42,236 bases of DNA. It comes from a virus. The translations under genes were made by a program, and so were the position numbers. The first letter of the stretch is position 1, and every line of letters starts with the position of its first letter. A model generated the notes under the pieces. That model was not told where the DNA came from and did not search any database. It saw only the letters and a list, made by a program, of their open reading frames with translations. Positions 8,543-16,919 of the stretch are shown here, in pieces. The DNA lies in IMG/VR virus record IMGVR_UViG_3300050821_002207, positions 1 through 42,236 of that record; one strand, written 5' to 3'.

Positions 8543-9261
8543 TGACGATCCTGCAGGTGGTGAAGGACGCGTGTCAGGTGATCGGCGTGCAGCAGCCGTC
8601 GACCATCTTTGGCGCGATCAATTCGAACCGCACCATGCAGGAGATGTCCGCGCTCGCCACCGAGATGGCCGGGCGCATCTGCTACGACACGCGCGAGTGG
8701 AACGTGCTGAAGCTGACGCAGGTCTATACCGGCGACGGCGTCACCCTGGCGTGGCCCCTTCCGGCGAACTTCAAGCGCATGCTGAAGACGTCGAACATCT
8801 GGCGCTCGACCTCGGCGCTGCACCCGATGCGCTTCATCCCCGACACCGACGACTGGATGCAGCGTCGCGCGCTCAATCGCTTCAGCGCGTGGGGCGAGTG
8901 GACGATGATGGGCGGTCAGCTGCTGATCTGGCCGGTGCTGGGGACCGGCGTCACCGCGAGCTTCGCCTACCTCGACAAGAATTGCGTCAACCTCGCGAGC
9001 GGCGGCGTCGGCGACAGGTTCGTGGCCGACAACGACGCGTTCCGGCTCGACGAGCGGCTCCTGCGGCTGGGCATGATCTGGCAGTGGAAGGCGAACAAGG
9101 GCAGCCCGTACGCGGAGGACATGGGCACGTTCGGTGACGCGCTGCAGATGCTGATGGGCGCCGACACGCCGTCGCCGATCCTGATCGGTCGCGCGCCGTC
9201 GTCGTTCGACACGCGCATCGCGTACCCGTGGAACGCGCCGACGACGGGGCCGCTGCCATGA
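8542..9261 (+). CDS. Head-to-tail adaptor, P22 gp4-like
   Basis: ATG 8542 overlaps the previous stop (TGATG). The 239-aa product starts MTILQVVKDACQVIGVQQPS and continues with NSNRTMQEMSALATEMAGRI and an aromatic-rich segment (TREWNVLKLTQVY). This is the typical opening of phage adaptor proteins that bind below the portal and extend the neck. Later blocks include LPANFKRMLKTSNIWRSTSA, QLLIWPVLGTG and DAFRLDERLLRLGMIWQWKA. The order coat, adaptor, nozzle matches P22-like and T7-like phages. It joins the next gene by ATGA. The family call is from recognised pattern, not from a search. Confidence 0.82.
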   Translation: MTILQVVKDACQVIGVQQPSTIFGAINSNRTMQEMSALATEMAGRICYDTREWNVLKLTQVYTGDGVTLAWPLPANFKRMLKTSNIWRSTSALHPMRFIPDTDDWMQRRALNRFSAWGEWTMMGGQLLIWPVLGTGVTASFAYLDKNCVNLASGGVGDRFVADNDAFRLDERLLRLGMIWQWKANKGSPYAEDMGTFGDALQMLMGADTPSPILIGRAPSSFDTRIAYPWNAPTTGPLP

Positions 9262-11096
9262 GCAACAGCATCGCCTTCCGCCGCGTCCCGGTCGACCAGT
9301 CGTTCGCGCAGCAGCTGCAGCTGACGACGATCCCGGCACCGACGCGCGGGGTCATCCAGCACGAGAACGACGCCTTCATGGGACCGGGCGCGTGCATCAT
9401 CAGCGACAACTGGATGCCAACCATGAAGGGCGTGAAGCTGCGCGGCGGCACGATCCGCTGGTGCGACCTGCACGCGCTCGACACGCCGGTCCCGCCTGTG
9501 CCGTCGCCACTGCGCCAGCCGGTGGTCTCGGCGTTCGAGTACGTCAGCGGCGGCGATGCGCGCATGTTTGCCGCGCAGCAGACCAAGCTGTTCGACGTGA
9601 CGGACGACGTGCCCGTGCTCGTCGCGAGCGGTCGCACGAGCGGCAACTATGCGGCGTCGCAGCTGTCCAATCAGGGCGGCTACTGGCTGATCGCCGTGAA
9701 CGAGAGCGGCGACGCGCCGCTGCGCTTCAACGGCACCAGCTGGGTCGTGCTCGATCCGAGCGCGATCACCGCGTGGGTGAACGGTCATCACTATGTGGTC
9801 GGCGCAACCGCCAAGGACGCGACCGACAACAGCTACTGGAAGAACACGGTCGATCACACGAGCGCGGCCTCGGGCACGTTCGCGGCCGACCGCACCGCGC
9901 ATCCGACCTACTGGACGCCAGCGAGCGCTACGGACGGCGCCGGATATATCACCGGGCCGATTGGCACGCCGGTCGTGAACGGCAAGAACCTCAGCTACGT
10001 CTGCAAGTACCGCAACCGGCTGTTCTTCATCGGCACCAAGTCGATGAGCCTGTGGTACCTCGGCATCGACAGCATCAGCGGCGCGCTCATCGAAATCCCG
10101 CTCTCGGGCAACGCGACGCACGGCGGCTATCTGGTCTTCCTCGCGAACTGGACGATTGATGCCGGTGACGGCATCGACGACAAGCTGATCGCGATGACCT
10201 CCGAGGGCGAGGTGCTGATCTTCTCGGGCAGCGATCCCTCCGACCCGAACAACTGGCGACAGGAAGGCCAGTATCACCTCTCGCCGCCGCTTGGCATGAA
10301 CGCGTGGGACAACGTCGGCGGCGACGTGCTGATCATGACGGTCGACGGCATCATTCCGATCAGTCAGGCGATCACCAAGGGCGCGGGCGAACTCGAGCTT
10401 GCGCTGATCACGCGCGCCATCAAGCGCATGTGGCGCGACGAGGTGACCGCGAAGCGCAACCTGCCGTGGACCTTCAAGAAGTGGGACGAGTACGGCGGCA
10501 ACTTCATCACGCTGCCGGGCGGCACGCCGGGCAATCGCTACTGCCTCGCGATGAACAACACGACCGGCGCGTTCGGTCGCTGTCTCGGCTGGGACGCGCT
10601 CTGCTTCATCCGCATGCGCGCCGACATGTTCTTCGGCAACCAAGACGGCATCATCATGCAGTGCGACCGCACCGGCTACGACGACGGCAAGCCGTACGTC
10701 GCGACGCTGGTCGGCGGCTGGGACATGTTTCAGGCCGGGATGCAGGAGATCGTGTGGCACCAGGCGCGCGCGATTTTCGCGTCGCCGCCGTTCGAGCCGT
10801 TCGAGCCGCAGATCACCGCGACCACCGACTTCATCGTCACGATCCCGCCGCCGCCGCCCGCAGGCATCGATCCCGGCGTCGAGGATGTCTGGGACGAAGG
10901 TCTCTGGGACGAGGCGAAGTGGGATGCGGCTGCACCCACCAAGCCCGCCAACCGCAACACGATGTGGCTGTCGGTCGGCATGACCGGCTTCGCGCACGCG
11001 CCCATCGTGCAGGTCACCGTCGCGCAGCAGGGCAAGCCCGATGTCGAGCTTATCGCCATCGCGGCGACCTACGAGCGCGCTGGCGTGAACGTGTGA
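9258..11096 (+). CDS. Tail nozzle / packaged-DNA stabilisation protein, P22 gp10-like
   Basis: ATG 9258 overlaps the adaptor stop by ATGA. The 612-aa protein shows repeated beta-rich units expected of a propeller-type nozzle: MPTMKGVKLRGGTIRWCDLH near residue 55, ARMFAAQQTKLFDVTDDVPV, KYRNRLFFIGTKSMSLWYLG, IAMTSEGEVLIFSGSDPSDP and MNNTTGAFGRCLGWDALCF. These are hallmarks of phage stabilisation proteins, which close the tail channel and hold packaged DNA. Residues about 535-575 are Pro/Asp-rich with repeated WDE (VWDEGLWDEAKWD). The role follows from family pattern and gene order. Confidence 0.82.
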   Translation: MSNSIAFRRVPVDQSFAQQLQLTTIPAPTRGVIQHENDAFMGPGACIISDNWMPTMKGVKLRGGTIRWCDLHALDTPVPPVPSPLRQPVVSAFEYVSGGDARMFAAQQTKLFDVTDDVPVLVASGRTSGNYAASQLSNQGGYWLIAVNESGDAPLRFNGTSWVVLDPSAITAWVNGHHYVVGATAKDATDNSYWKNTVDHTSAASGTFAADRTAHPTYWTPASATDGAGYITGPIGTPVVNGKNLSYVCKYRNRLFFIGTKSMSLWYLGIDSISGALIEIPLSGNATHGGYLVFLANWTIDAGDGIDDKLIAMTSEGEVLIFSGSDPSDPNNWRQEGQYHLSPPLGMNAWDNVGGDVLIMTVDGIIPISQAITKGAGELELALITRAIKRMWRDEVTAKRNLPWTFKKWDEYGGNFITLPGGTPGNRYCLAMNNTTGAFGRCLGWDALCFIRMRADMFFGNQDGIIMQCDRTGYDDGKPYVATLVGGWDMFQAGMQEIVWHQARAIFASPPFEPFEPQITATTDFIVTIPPPPPAGIDPGVEDVWDEGLWDEAKWDAAAPTKPANRNTMWLSVGMTGFAHAPIVQVTVAQQGKPDVELIAIAATYERAGVNV

Positions 11097-11103
11097 GGCA
11101 TCG

Positions 11104-12360
11104 ATGGCAGCGACCTATCTCACCCGCCAAGATGTCGACAACCTCGTCGACCCGACGACGCACCTCTACGATCCGGCCGCGCTGCGGGCGCTCTCGTGGC
11201 ATGTGCCCTATGACATCGACGCGCGGCGCGCCGCGATTGCGCAGGCACTGATGCAGCAGCAGCAGCAAGCCGCGCTGGTGCAGCCGTCTCCATACGAGAG
11301 CAATCCCTTCGGCGGCAGCGGCTTCAACAGCAGCCCCGGTGGCGTGGGCGGCTCTGATGGGAGCGGCGGCTCTGCGGCGAGCGGCGGGCCGGGCGCGGGG
11401 TCGGTGACCGGTGGTGGCCCCGGTGAAGGTGGTGCGCCGGGCGGCGGTGCTGCGCAGAGCGGCAGCGGCACGACCGGCATCGGCAACACCGGCATCGGCA
11501 ACACAGGCGTCGGCAACACAGGCGTCGGCAACACGGCTGGCCCGGTCGGCAACATGAGTGGTGTCACCGTTGACACCAGCATGAGCAACGAGGGCATCAG
11601 CCAAGCCATCAACGACGTCAACGATGCCAGCACCGCGAGCCAAAGCTCGCAAGGGATCACGGCCGCGCAGGGCGCGCTTGCTGCGGCAAACCCCGGCGGT
11701 CTCACCGCAGCAGGATTGACCGCCGCCGGTAAGTCTTCGGCTGACGCGCAAGCCGCGCAGGACGCTGCGGACGATGCGGCGAACGATGCCGCCGATCAGG
11801 GCGCCGGTCCCACGGGCGGCCTCTCCGCAGGCTCGATGGCCGACGCTGCGACCGGCTTCGGTGGGGGCATGGGGTCGATGGGCATGGGTCTGTCTGGCAA
11901 CGGCCTCACCGGTAGCAGCACTGGTCAAGCAGGCGACCCCGGCTTCGGCGGCTTCGGCGGCGTGGGCGTCGTCGGCGGCTTCGGCAGCGCGGCAGCTGCG
12001 ATGGGTGCTCTGACCGGCGAAGGCGGCCTCACCGGGAACAGCGGTCTCACCGGCACCGGCATGACGGGCATCTCGGCGTCCGGGAACCTCGGCCTCGATG
12101 ACGGGGGCGGTCTCACGGGTCAGGGCATGACGGGTTTCGACAGCGGCGTCGCTGTCGGGAATTTGAGCGCGGCGGATCAGGCGGATGCGGCGGCGGCGGC
12201 GACCGCAGCTGCGAACGCGAACGCCGATGCAGCCGACGATGCGGCTGCCGATGCAGCGGCCGACGCTGGCGATGGCGATGGCGCCGATGGTGCTGGTGAC
12301 GGTGCGGGCGATGGTGGCGGTGGTGGCGACGGCGGCGGCGCTGGCGATGGCGGTGACTGA
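11104..12360 (+). CDS. Gly/Ala-rich low-complexity virion protein
   Basis: ATG 11104 lies seven bases after the nozzle stop. Only the first 50 residues look folded (LTRQDVDNLVDPTTHLYDPA, then helices). The remaining 370 residues are Gly/Ser/Ala/Asp-rich, with TGIGNT/TGVGNT pentapeptides, several GLTG and GMTG units, and an Ala/Asp-rich end of alternating ADAA and GDG runs. Such Gly-rich proteins sit among tail and ejection genes in many short-tailed phages. No enzymatic motif is seen. The stop overlaps the next ATG (TGATG), so it belongs to the late operon. The function is unknown. Confidence 0.75.
   Translation: MAATYLTRQDVDNLVDPTTHLYDPAALRALSWHVPYDIDARRAAIAQALMQQQQQAALVQPSPYESNPFGGSGFNSSPGGVGGSDGSGGSAASGGPGAGSVTGGGPGEGGAPGGGAAQSGSGTTGIGNTGIGNTGVGNTGVGNTAGPVGNMSGVTVDTSMSNEGISQAINDVNDASTASQSSQGITAAQGALAAANPGGLTAAGLTAAGKSSADAQAAQDAADDAANDAADQGAGPTGGLSAGSMADAATGFGGGMGSMGMGLSGNGLTGSSTGQAGDPGFGGFGGVGVVGGFGSAAAAMGALTGEGGLTGNSGLTGTGMTGISASGNLGLDDGGGLTGQGMTGFDSGVAVGNLSAADQADAAAAATAAANANADAADDAAADAAADAGDGDGADGAGDGAGDGGGGGDGGGAGDGGD
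11473..11532 (+). repeat. 15-bp tandem repeat, four units, coding GIGNT/GVGNT
   Basis: Units ACCGGCATCGGCAAC (11473-11487, 11488-11502) and ACAGGCGTCGGCAAC (11503-11517, 11518-11532) are perfectly in register and encode TGIGN/TGVGN. A degenerate fifth unit follows. This is an in-frame expansion within the low-complexity gene. Confidence 0.85.
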
Positions 12361-12827
12361 TGATCGACTTCGTCTACGGACACGATGAGGCTGTCGCGCA
12401 CGCGGTCGCGCAGATGATCCCGTCGTGTCGCGAGCGCGGCTTCGGTCGCTGCAAGGCGATTGGCGTGGTCGACGGTGACGGCACGCTGATCGCGGGCACC
12501 GTCTATCACAACTGGCAGCCCGAGGCTGGCGTGATCGAGATGAGCGTCGCGGCGATCCCCGGCACGAAGTGGCTCACGCGCGAGACGCTGCGATGCATCC
12601 ACGAATATCCGTTCGAGCAGATCGGCGCGCAGATGGTTCTCGGTATCACGACGCCCGACGACGAGCGGCTGCTGCGCCAGCTTGCGGCGCTTGGCTACAT
12701 GTTCGTCACGGTGCCGCGCTTGCTGGGGCGCGATCTCGACGGCGTGCTCTGCCTGTTCACGCGTGAGGCGTTCGAGCAGTGCAAATTCATCCGGCCGCGC
12801 GCGGCCGAGCAGAAGGAAGCAGCGTGA
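12360..12827 (+). CDS. GNAT-fold acetyltransferase-like protein
   Basis: 155 aa, ATG overlapping the previous stop. The sequence follows the GNAT strand-helix order: AIGVVDGDGTLIAGTVYHNW, then GVIEMSVAAIPGTKWLTRET (beta4 with the start of the CoA-binding turn), a helix, QMVLGITTPDDERLLRQLAA, and LGYMFVTVPRLLGRDLDGVL. The usual Q/RxxGxG/A pyrophosphate loop is degenerate (PGTKWLTR), so activity is uncertain. Proteins of this type occur among tail genes of alphaproteobacterial phages. It may modify a host or virion protein, or be a structural use of the fold. Confidence 0.7.
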   Translation: MIDFVYGHDEAVAHAVAQMIPSCRERGFGRCKAIGVVDGDGTLIAGTVYHNWQPEAGVIEMSVAAIPGTKWLTRETLRCIHEYPFEQIGAQMVLGITTPDDERLLRQLAALGYMFVTVPRLLGRDLDGVLCLFTREAFEQCKFIRPRAAEQKEAA

Positions 12828-13267
12828 TGATGCCCAACGCACCGAACCCGGCGTCCTTCGGCGCTTCTGGTAACGCACAGCGCAATCGCATCACGCAGGC
12901 GCTGATGAACATCCAGAACCCGCCGCCGCGCGCACCGCGACCGGGTGCGCCGCCGCAGCAGATGCAGCAGCGACCGCCGCAAATGCCGCAGCAGCCGATG
13001 GGCGCGCCTGCGCCGATGAGCGCGCCGCCGCAGATGCCACCGCCGCCGCAGCCCGCGATGTCGAGCATGGCGCCGGGCGCTCTGCCGCAAGCGGCCGGGA
13101 TGACGCCGGGCGTGCCGGGCATGCCGCCGATGGTGCCGGGCATGGGCATGCCGCCGAGCATGCCGGGGACGACGCCGGGTGTGCCGGGCGCGTCGATGGG
13201 AATGATGCCGAGCGCGGTACCGGGTTCGATGTCGAGCGCACCGCCGCCGGTCGAGCCGCAATACTGA
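12827..13267 (+). CDS. Pro/Met/Gln-rich disordered protein
   Basis: ATG 12827 has AAGGAAG at 12813-12819 and overlaps the previous stop (TGATG); a second ATG follows at 12830. The first 30 residues (NAQRNRITQALMNIQNPPPR) could form a short helix. The rest is low complexity: PPQ/MPQ runs, then PGVPGMPPMVPGMGMPPSMP-type repeats. The composition suggests a disordered linker or ejected internal protein. In related phages a short ITQALM-type peptide recurs in this position. No function can be assigned. Confidence 0.7.
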   Translation: MMPNAPNPASFGASGNAQRNRITQALMNIQNPPPRAPRPGAPPQQMQQRPPQMPQQPMGAPAPMSAPPQMPPPPQPAMSSMAPGALPQAAGMTPGVPGMPPMVPGMGMPPSMPGTTPGVPGASMGMMPSAVPGSMSSAPPPVEPQY

Positions 13268-13278
13268 TGGAGTGAGCC

Positions 13279-14685
13279 GTGGGCCTGTTCAAGAGCGACC
13301 CGCCGACCCCGCCGAACCCGATCACGACCGCTGCGGCGGCGACGGGGACGAACGTGTCGACGGCTGTCGCGAACGCGATGCTCAATCACGTCAACCAGAA
13401 CACGCCGCAAGGCTCGCTCAATTACGATCAGACCGGCAACTTCAGCTGGACCGATCCGACCACCAACCAGACCTATCAAATCCCGACGTTCACGGCGTCG
13501 CAGGTGCTTTCGCCGGGACAGCTGAACATCAACGACCTCGGGATGCAGTCGGAGACCAATCTCGCGCAGCTGGCCGCGAACCAGAGCGGCCAGTTGATGA
13601 ATTCGCTGGGCCAGCCGATGAGCATCGCGGGCGCACCGGCAGCGGGCGACCCCTCGCAGCTTGGCAACGTGCCCGCGCCGGTCACGAGCTACGACAGCGC
13701 CGGTCATCAGCAGACCGACATCGGGCAAGTCGGCGCGATCCAGACCAGCGTCGGCCCGAACGACTTCAGTCAGGATCGCACTGACGTCGAGAACGCGATG
13801 TTCGCGCGGATGGACCCGCAGCTGCAGAACGACCGCAATGCGCTGACGGCGCGTCTCGCGGATCAGGGCATCAAGGTCGGCAGCCCCGCGTACCAGGCGG
13901 CGTGGGACCAGTTCAATCGGCAGCTGACCGACACGCGCCTCGGCATCGATACGCAGGCCGCGCAGCAGCAGCAGATGATGCAGCAGGAGCAGCTGGCGCA
14001 AGGCCAGTTCGCGAACAGCGCGCAGCAGCAGGGATACACCGAGCAACTCGGCGCCGGTCAGTTCGCCAACGCCGCGCAGGCGCAAAATTATCAGCAGAAC
14101 GCGCTGGGCGCGCAGTTCTACAATCAGAGCGTCGCGCAGCAGCAGCAGCAAATTCAGGCGCAGATCGCGGCGCAGAACCAAGCGCGCCAGCAGTGGGAGC
14201 AGGAGCAGTACCAGCTGCGCAACCAGCCGATCAACGAGATCACCGCGCTGATGTCGGGGTCGCAGGTGCAGCAGCCGAGCTTCGTCAACACGCCGACCAA
14301 CCAAATCCCGACGACCGACGTCGCCGGGCTGATCAACACGAACTTCAATCAGCAACTCTCGAACTACCAGCAGCAGTCGCAGAACTTCAACAGCCTCATG
14401 GGCGGCATCTTTGGACTGACGGCGGGCCTCGTCAAACCGTCCGACCGCAAGGTGAAGGAGAACATCCACCGCGTCGGCACCGTGTTCGCCGCAGCCCCGG
14501 CTGATGAGGCGAAGAAGCTGCCCATCTACGAGTACAGCTACAAGGACGATCCCGCGAGCACGCGCCACGTCGGCCCGATGGCGCAGGACGTCGAGAAGAT
14601 CGACCCGCGCGCGGTGATGTCGCGCGGTGGCGTGAAGCACATCGACACGAGCCGCGTGATGGGTTCAATCCTGAGGGCAGCATAA
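13279..14685 (+). CDS. Gln-rich virion protein with C-terminal S74 intramolecular chaperone domain
   Basis: GTG start at 13279 with GGAG at 13269-13272 (six-base spacing). The 468-aa product has a Gln/Asn-rich helical body (about 160-370, e.g. AQQQQQIQAQIAAQNQARQQ). Residues 388-468 match the Peptidase_S74 chaperone: SDRKVKENI, LPIYEYSYKDD, HVGPMAQDVEKIDPRAV, and the closing helix. In tail spikes this domain helps trimer folding and cuts itself off before the Ser of SD (here S388-D389). Here it ends a non-fibre protein in the internal-protein cluster. It is probably an ejection or tail-needle-like protein, processed after assembly. The stop overlaps the next start (TAATG). Confidence 0.82.
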   Translation: MGLFKSDPPTPPNPITTAAAATGTNVSTAVANAMLNHVNQNTPQGSLNYDQTGNFSWTDPTTNQTYQIPTFTASQVLSPGQLNINDLGMQSETNLAQLAANQSGQLMNSLGQPMSIAGAPAAGDPSQLGNVPAPVTSYDSAGHQQTDIGQVGAIQTSVGPNDFSQDRTDVENAMFARMDPQLQNDRNALTARLADQGIKVGSPAYQAAWDQFNRQLTDTRLGIDTQAAQQQQMMQQEQLAQGQFANSAQQQGYTEQLGAGQFANAAQAQNYQQNALGAQFYNQSVAQQQQQIQAQIAAQNQARQQWEQEQYQLRNQPINEITALMSGSQVQQPSFVNTPTNQIPTTDVAGLINTNFNQQLSNYQQQSQNFNSLMGGIFGLTAGLVKPSDRKVKENIHRVGTVFAAAPADEAKKLPIYEYSYKDDPASTRHVGPMAQDVEKIDPRAVMSRGGVKHIDTSRVMGSILRAA

Positions 14686-16916
14686 TGGCATTCAATTTGC
14701 CCGACATCTCGCCCAGCTACTTGCTGTGGCCGGATCAGCAGCAGCAACAGATGACGCCCGAGGCGCTCGCCATGCGGCAGAAGCTTCTGCTCGCGCAGGC
14801 CGGTCAGCGCAGGCCGTTCCCGAAGACGTTGGGCGAGGGCCTGAGCGCCCTCGGCGACGCGCTTGGCCAGCGCATTGCCATGAACCGGCTCTCCTCGCAG
14901 GAGAACGCATCCGCGCAGTACGACCTCGCGCGGCGAAGGGGCGTGCTCCCCGGAGCGGCGGTGCCTGCCGCGACGCCCGCGCAACGGCAGCCGCCGCCCG
15001 CCGCTGTCGCGCCGCCTGCTGTCGTGCAGCCGCCGCAGCAGCAGTCGAGCGCTAACACCGACCCCGACACGACGCAGACCGCCGACACCGACCCTGATCC
15101 GGGGGTTGCGCGCGACAACATCGCGACCGCGCTGCTCGCGCCAACGGCTCAGGGGGTGCCGCAACAAAACCCTACGGAGCCGGGGCCGGAAGCCCCGGAT
15201 ACAACGATCTCATCCGTCGATGGTGGCCCAACGGCTTCGCCTGACGGCGTCGCGGCGGCTGCGCCTGACGACGCCAACGTCGCGCGGCAGAACGCCATCG
15301 CGAGCATCGAGACGGGCGGCAGGCGCGACCCCTACCAGACGGTCGGCGTGACGACGAGGTATCGCGACGGCACGGTCGACCAGCCGTACGGCCGCTATCA
15401 GGTCATGGGCAAGAACATCCCGAGGTGGACGCAGGCCGCCCTGGGGCAGTCGATGTCGCCGCAAGAGTTTCTCGCCAGCCCCGAGGCGCAGGACGCGGTG
15501 TTCAATCATCGCTTCGGCAGCTACGTCGACAAGTACGGCGAGGAAGGCGCAGCGCGCGCGTGGTTCGGCGGCCCGCGCGGAATGAACCATCCCGACCACA
15601 CCGACGTGCTGGGCACGCGCCTCGGCGACTACGGCAAGATGTACATGGCGCGCCTGAACGGCGATGACGGCGCACCCGCGCCACGCAGCGACGGCACCGT
15701 GCAGGTCGCGTCGCTCGATCCGGCGGCGGGCGTCAGCGCTGTTGCACCGGACGAGGCGTCGGACAATCCGCCGATCACCACCAACGACATCCAGCCTGCG
15801 CCGACGCAGGTCGCGCAGAATGGCCAGCTTCAGTACGGAGGCAAAGGAATTCCCGACGTGCTTGCGCCGACGCCGACGCAGCCGACGCCGCAGGTCGGCG
15901 GGCGCGTGAAGCTGTCGCCGTATCAGGAGCCGGGCGCGCAGCCGGTGCCGCCGCCACCGTCGCCGATGTCGGCGCTGGAGCAGCGCGCGTGGCAGCTGAT
16001 GGCTGATCCGTATGTCAGTCAGGCAACGCGCGATCAGGCGAAGTCGGTGATCCAGTACGAGCAGGCGCAGCGCAAGGCCATCGATGACCGCCTCATGTCG
16101 ACCTACAAGGTCGACAGCGCCGTGTGGGAGGACGCGAAGAAAAAGAACGTTGACGCTCGACTGAACCAGCCGAAGACCGAACTCGAGCAGCGCACCGGAG
16201 AGCAGACGCTCGCCGACAAGCAGCAGGCCGATCTGATCAGGCAGAAGCTTGGTGGTCTCGACCAGTCGGTGGTCGAGGCGCCGTACAAGGCGACGCTCGA
16301 GGCCGTGTCGTCGCTGCCCAATTCGATGGCGGCTCTGAAGAACGCGCGTGACGCAATCGTTAACGGGAAGGCCTTCACCGGCACGGGCGCACCGTTCGAA
16401 CTGGAGATGGCCAAGCTGTGGAAGGCGATGGGCGCGCCCGGCAACCCTGCGATCTCGGCGACCGAAAACTTCCAGAACTTCATGATGAATGAACTGGGGC
16501 AAATCCGCAAAGGCATGTTCGGCAACAGCCGCGTCACCAATCAGGACGTCAAGATCGCGCAGTCGGCGAGCGGCGGCGACGTCAAACTCGACCGCGACAC
16601 GATCCTTCGCGTGATCGACGAGCTTGAGAACGCGAACCGCAAGACCGCAATCGCGCACCAGCGCAACGTGCTGAACTACTCGCTTGGCGATCCTGTCCGC
16701 GCGCAGCGTCTCTCCGCGACCGGCATCCAGCCCGAGGTGATGGAGCAACTCGTCCCGGAGACGATGGCGTTGCCGAACGGCCAGAAGGCGCGCACCGCAG
16801 ATGTGCTGATGCAGGGCGGCCCCGACGCTGCCAAGCAATTCGACCAGACGTTCGCCACGCCGGGTCTCGCGCAGCGCATCCTCGCGCGCGAGCGTGCGCG
16901 GCAGCAGCAGAGGTGA
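14685..16916 (+). CDS. Ejection protein with transglycosylase-like (SLT) domain
   Basis: ATG 14685 is coupled to the previous stop (TAATG) with GAGG at 14673-14676. The 743-aa product has a disordered Pro/Gln/Asp-rich stretch (about 90-195). A lytic-transglycosylase-like domain follows at about 198-300: AIASIETGGRRDPYQTVG (candidate catalytic Glu209 in SIETGG), QPYGRYQVMGKNIPRWT, and FNHRFGSYVDKYGEEGAARA. The rest is helical (450-743). The domain would loosen peptidoglycan so that DNA can cross the periplasm, as in T7 gp16 or P22 ejection proteins. It may be the only cell-wall enzyme in this window. Confidence 0.82.
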   Translation: MAFNLPDISPSYLLWPDQQQQQMTPEALAMRQKLLLAQAGQRRPFPKTLGEGLSALGDALGQRIAMNRLSSQENASAQYDLARRRGVLPGAAVPAATPAQRQPPPAAVAPPAVVQPPQQQSSANTDPDTTQTADTDPDPGVARDNIATALLAPTAQGVPQQNPTEPGPEAPDTTISSVDGGPTASPDGVAAAAPDDANVARQNAIASIETGGRRDPYQTVGVTTRYRDGTVDQPYGRYQVMGKNIPRWTQAALGQSMSPQEFLASPEAQDAVFNHRFGSYVDKYGEEGAARAWFGGPRGMNHPDHTDVLGTRLGDYGKMYMARLNGDDGAPAPRSDGTVQVASLDPAAGVSAVAPDEASDNPPITTNDIQPAPTQVAQNGQLQYGGKGIPDVLAPTPTQPTPQVGGRVKLSPYQEPGAQPVPPPPSPMSALEQRAWQLMADPYVSQATRDQAKSVIQYEQAQRKAIDDRLMSTYKVDSAVWEDAKKKNVDARLNQPKTELEQRTGEQTLADKQQADLIRQKLGGLDQSVVEAPYKATLEAVSSLPNSMAALKNARDAIVNGKAFTGTGAPFELEMAKLWKAMGAPGNPAISATENFQNFMMNELGQIRKGMFGNSRVTNQDVKIAQSASGGDVKLDRDTILRVIDELENANRKTAIAHQRNVLNYSLGDPVRAQRLSATGIQPEVMEQLVPETMALPNGQKARTADVLMQGGPDAAKQFDQTFATPGLAQRILARERARQQQR

Positions 16917-16919
16917 TCG

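Noticed and set aside
8967-10997. 676-codon minus-strand open frame opposite adaptor and nozzle genes
   Set aside because: Composition of a shadow frame (Arg/Asp/His/Val-rich), no recognisable motif, and it spans two well-supported genes with overlapping starts and stops.
11473-11532. CRISPR-like array
   Set aside because: Units are contiguous, without spacers, and encode an in-frame pentapeptide repeat.
12787-14640. 617-codon minus-strand open frame
   Set aside because: Runs opposite the S74 protein and a Pro-rich gene; long open reverse frames are expected at this GC content.
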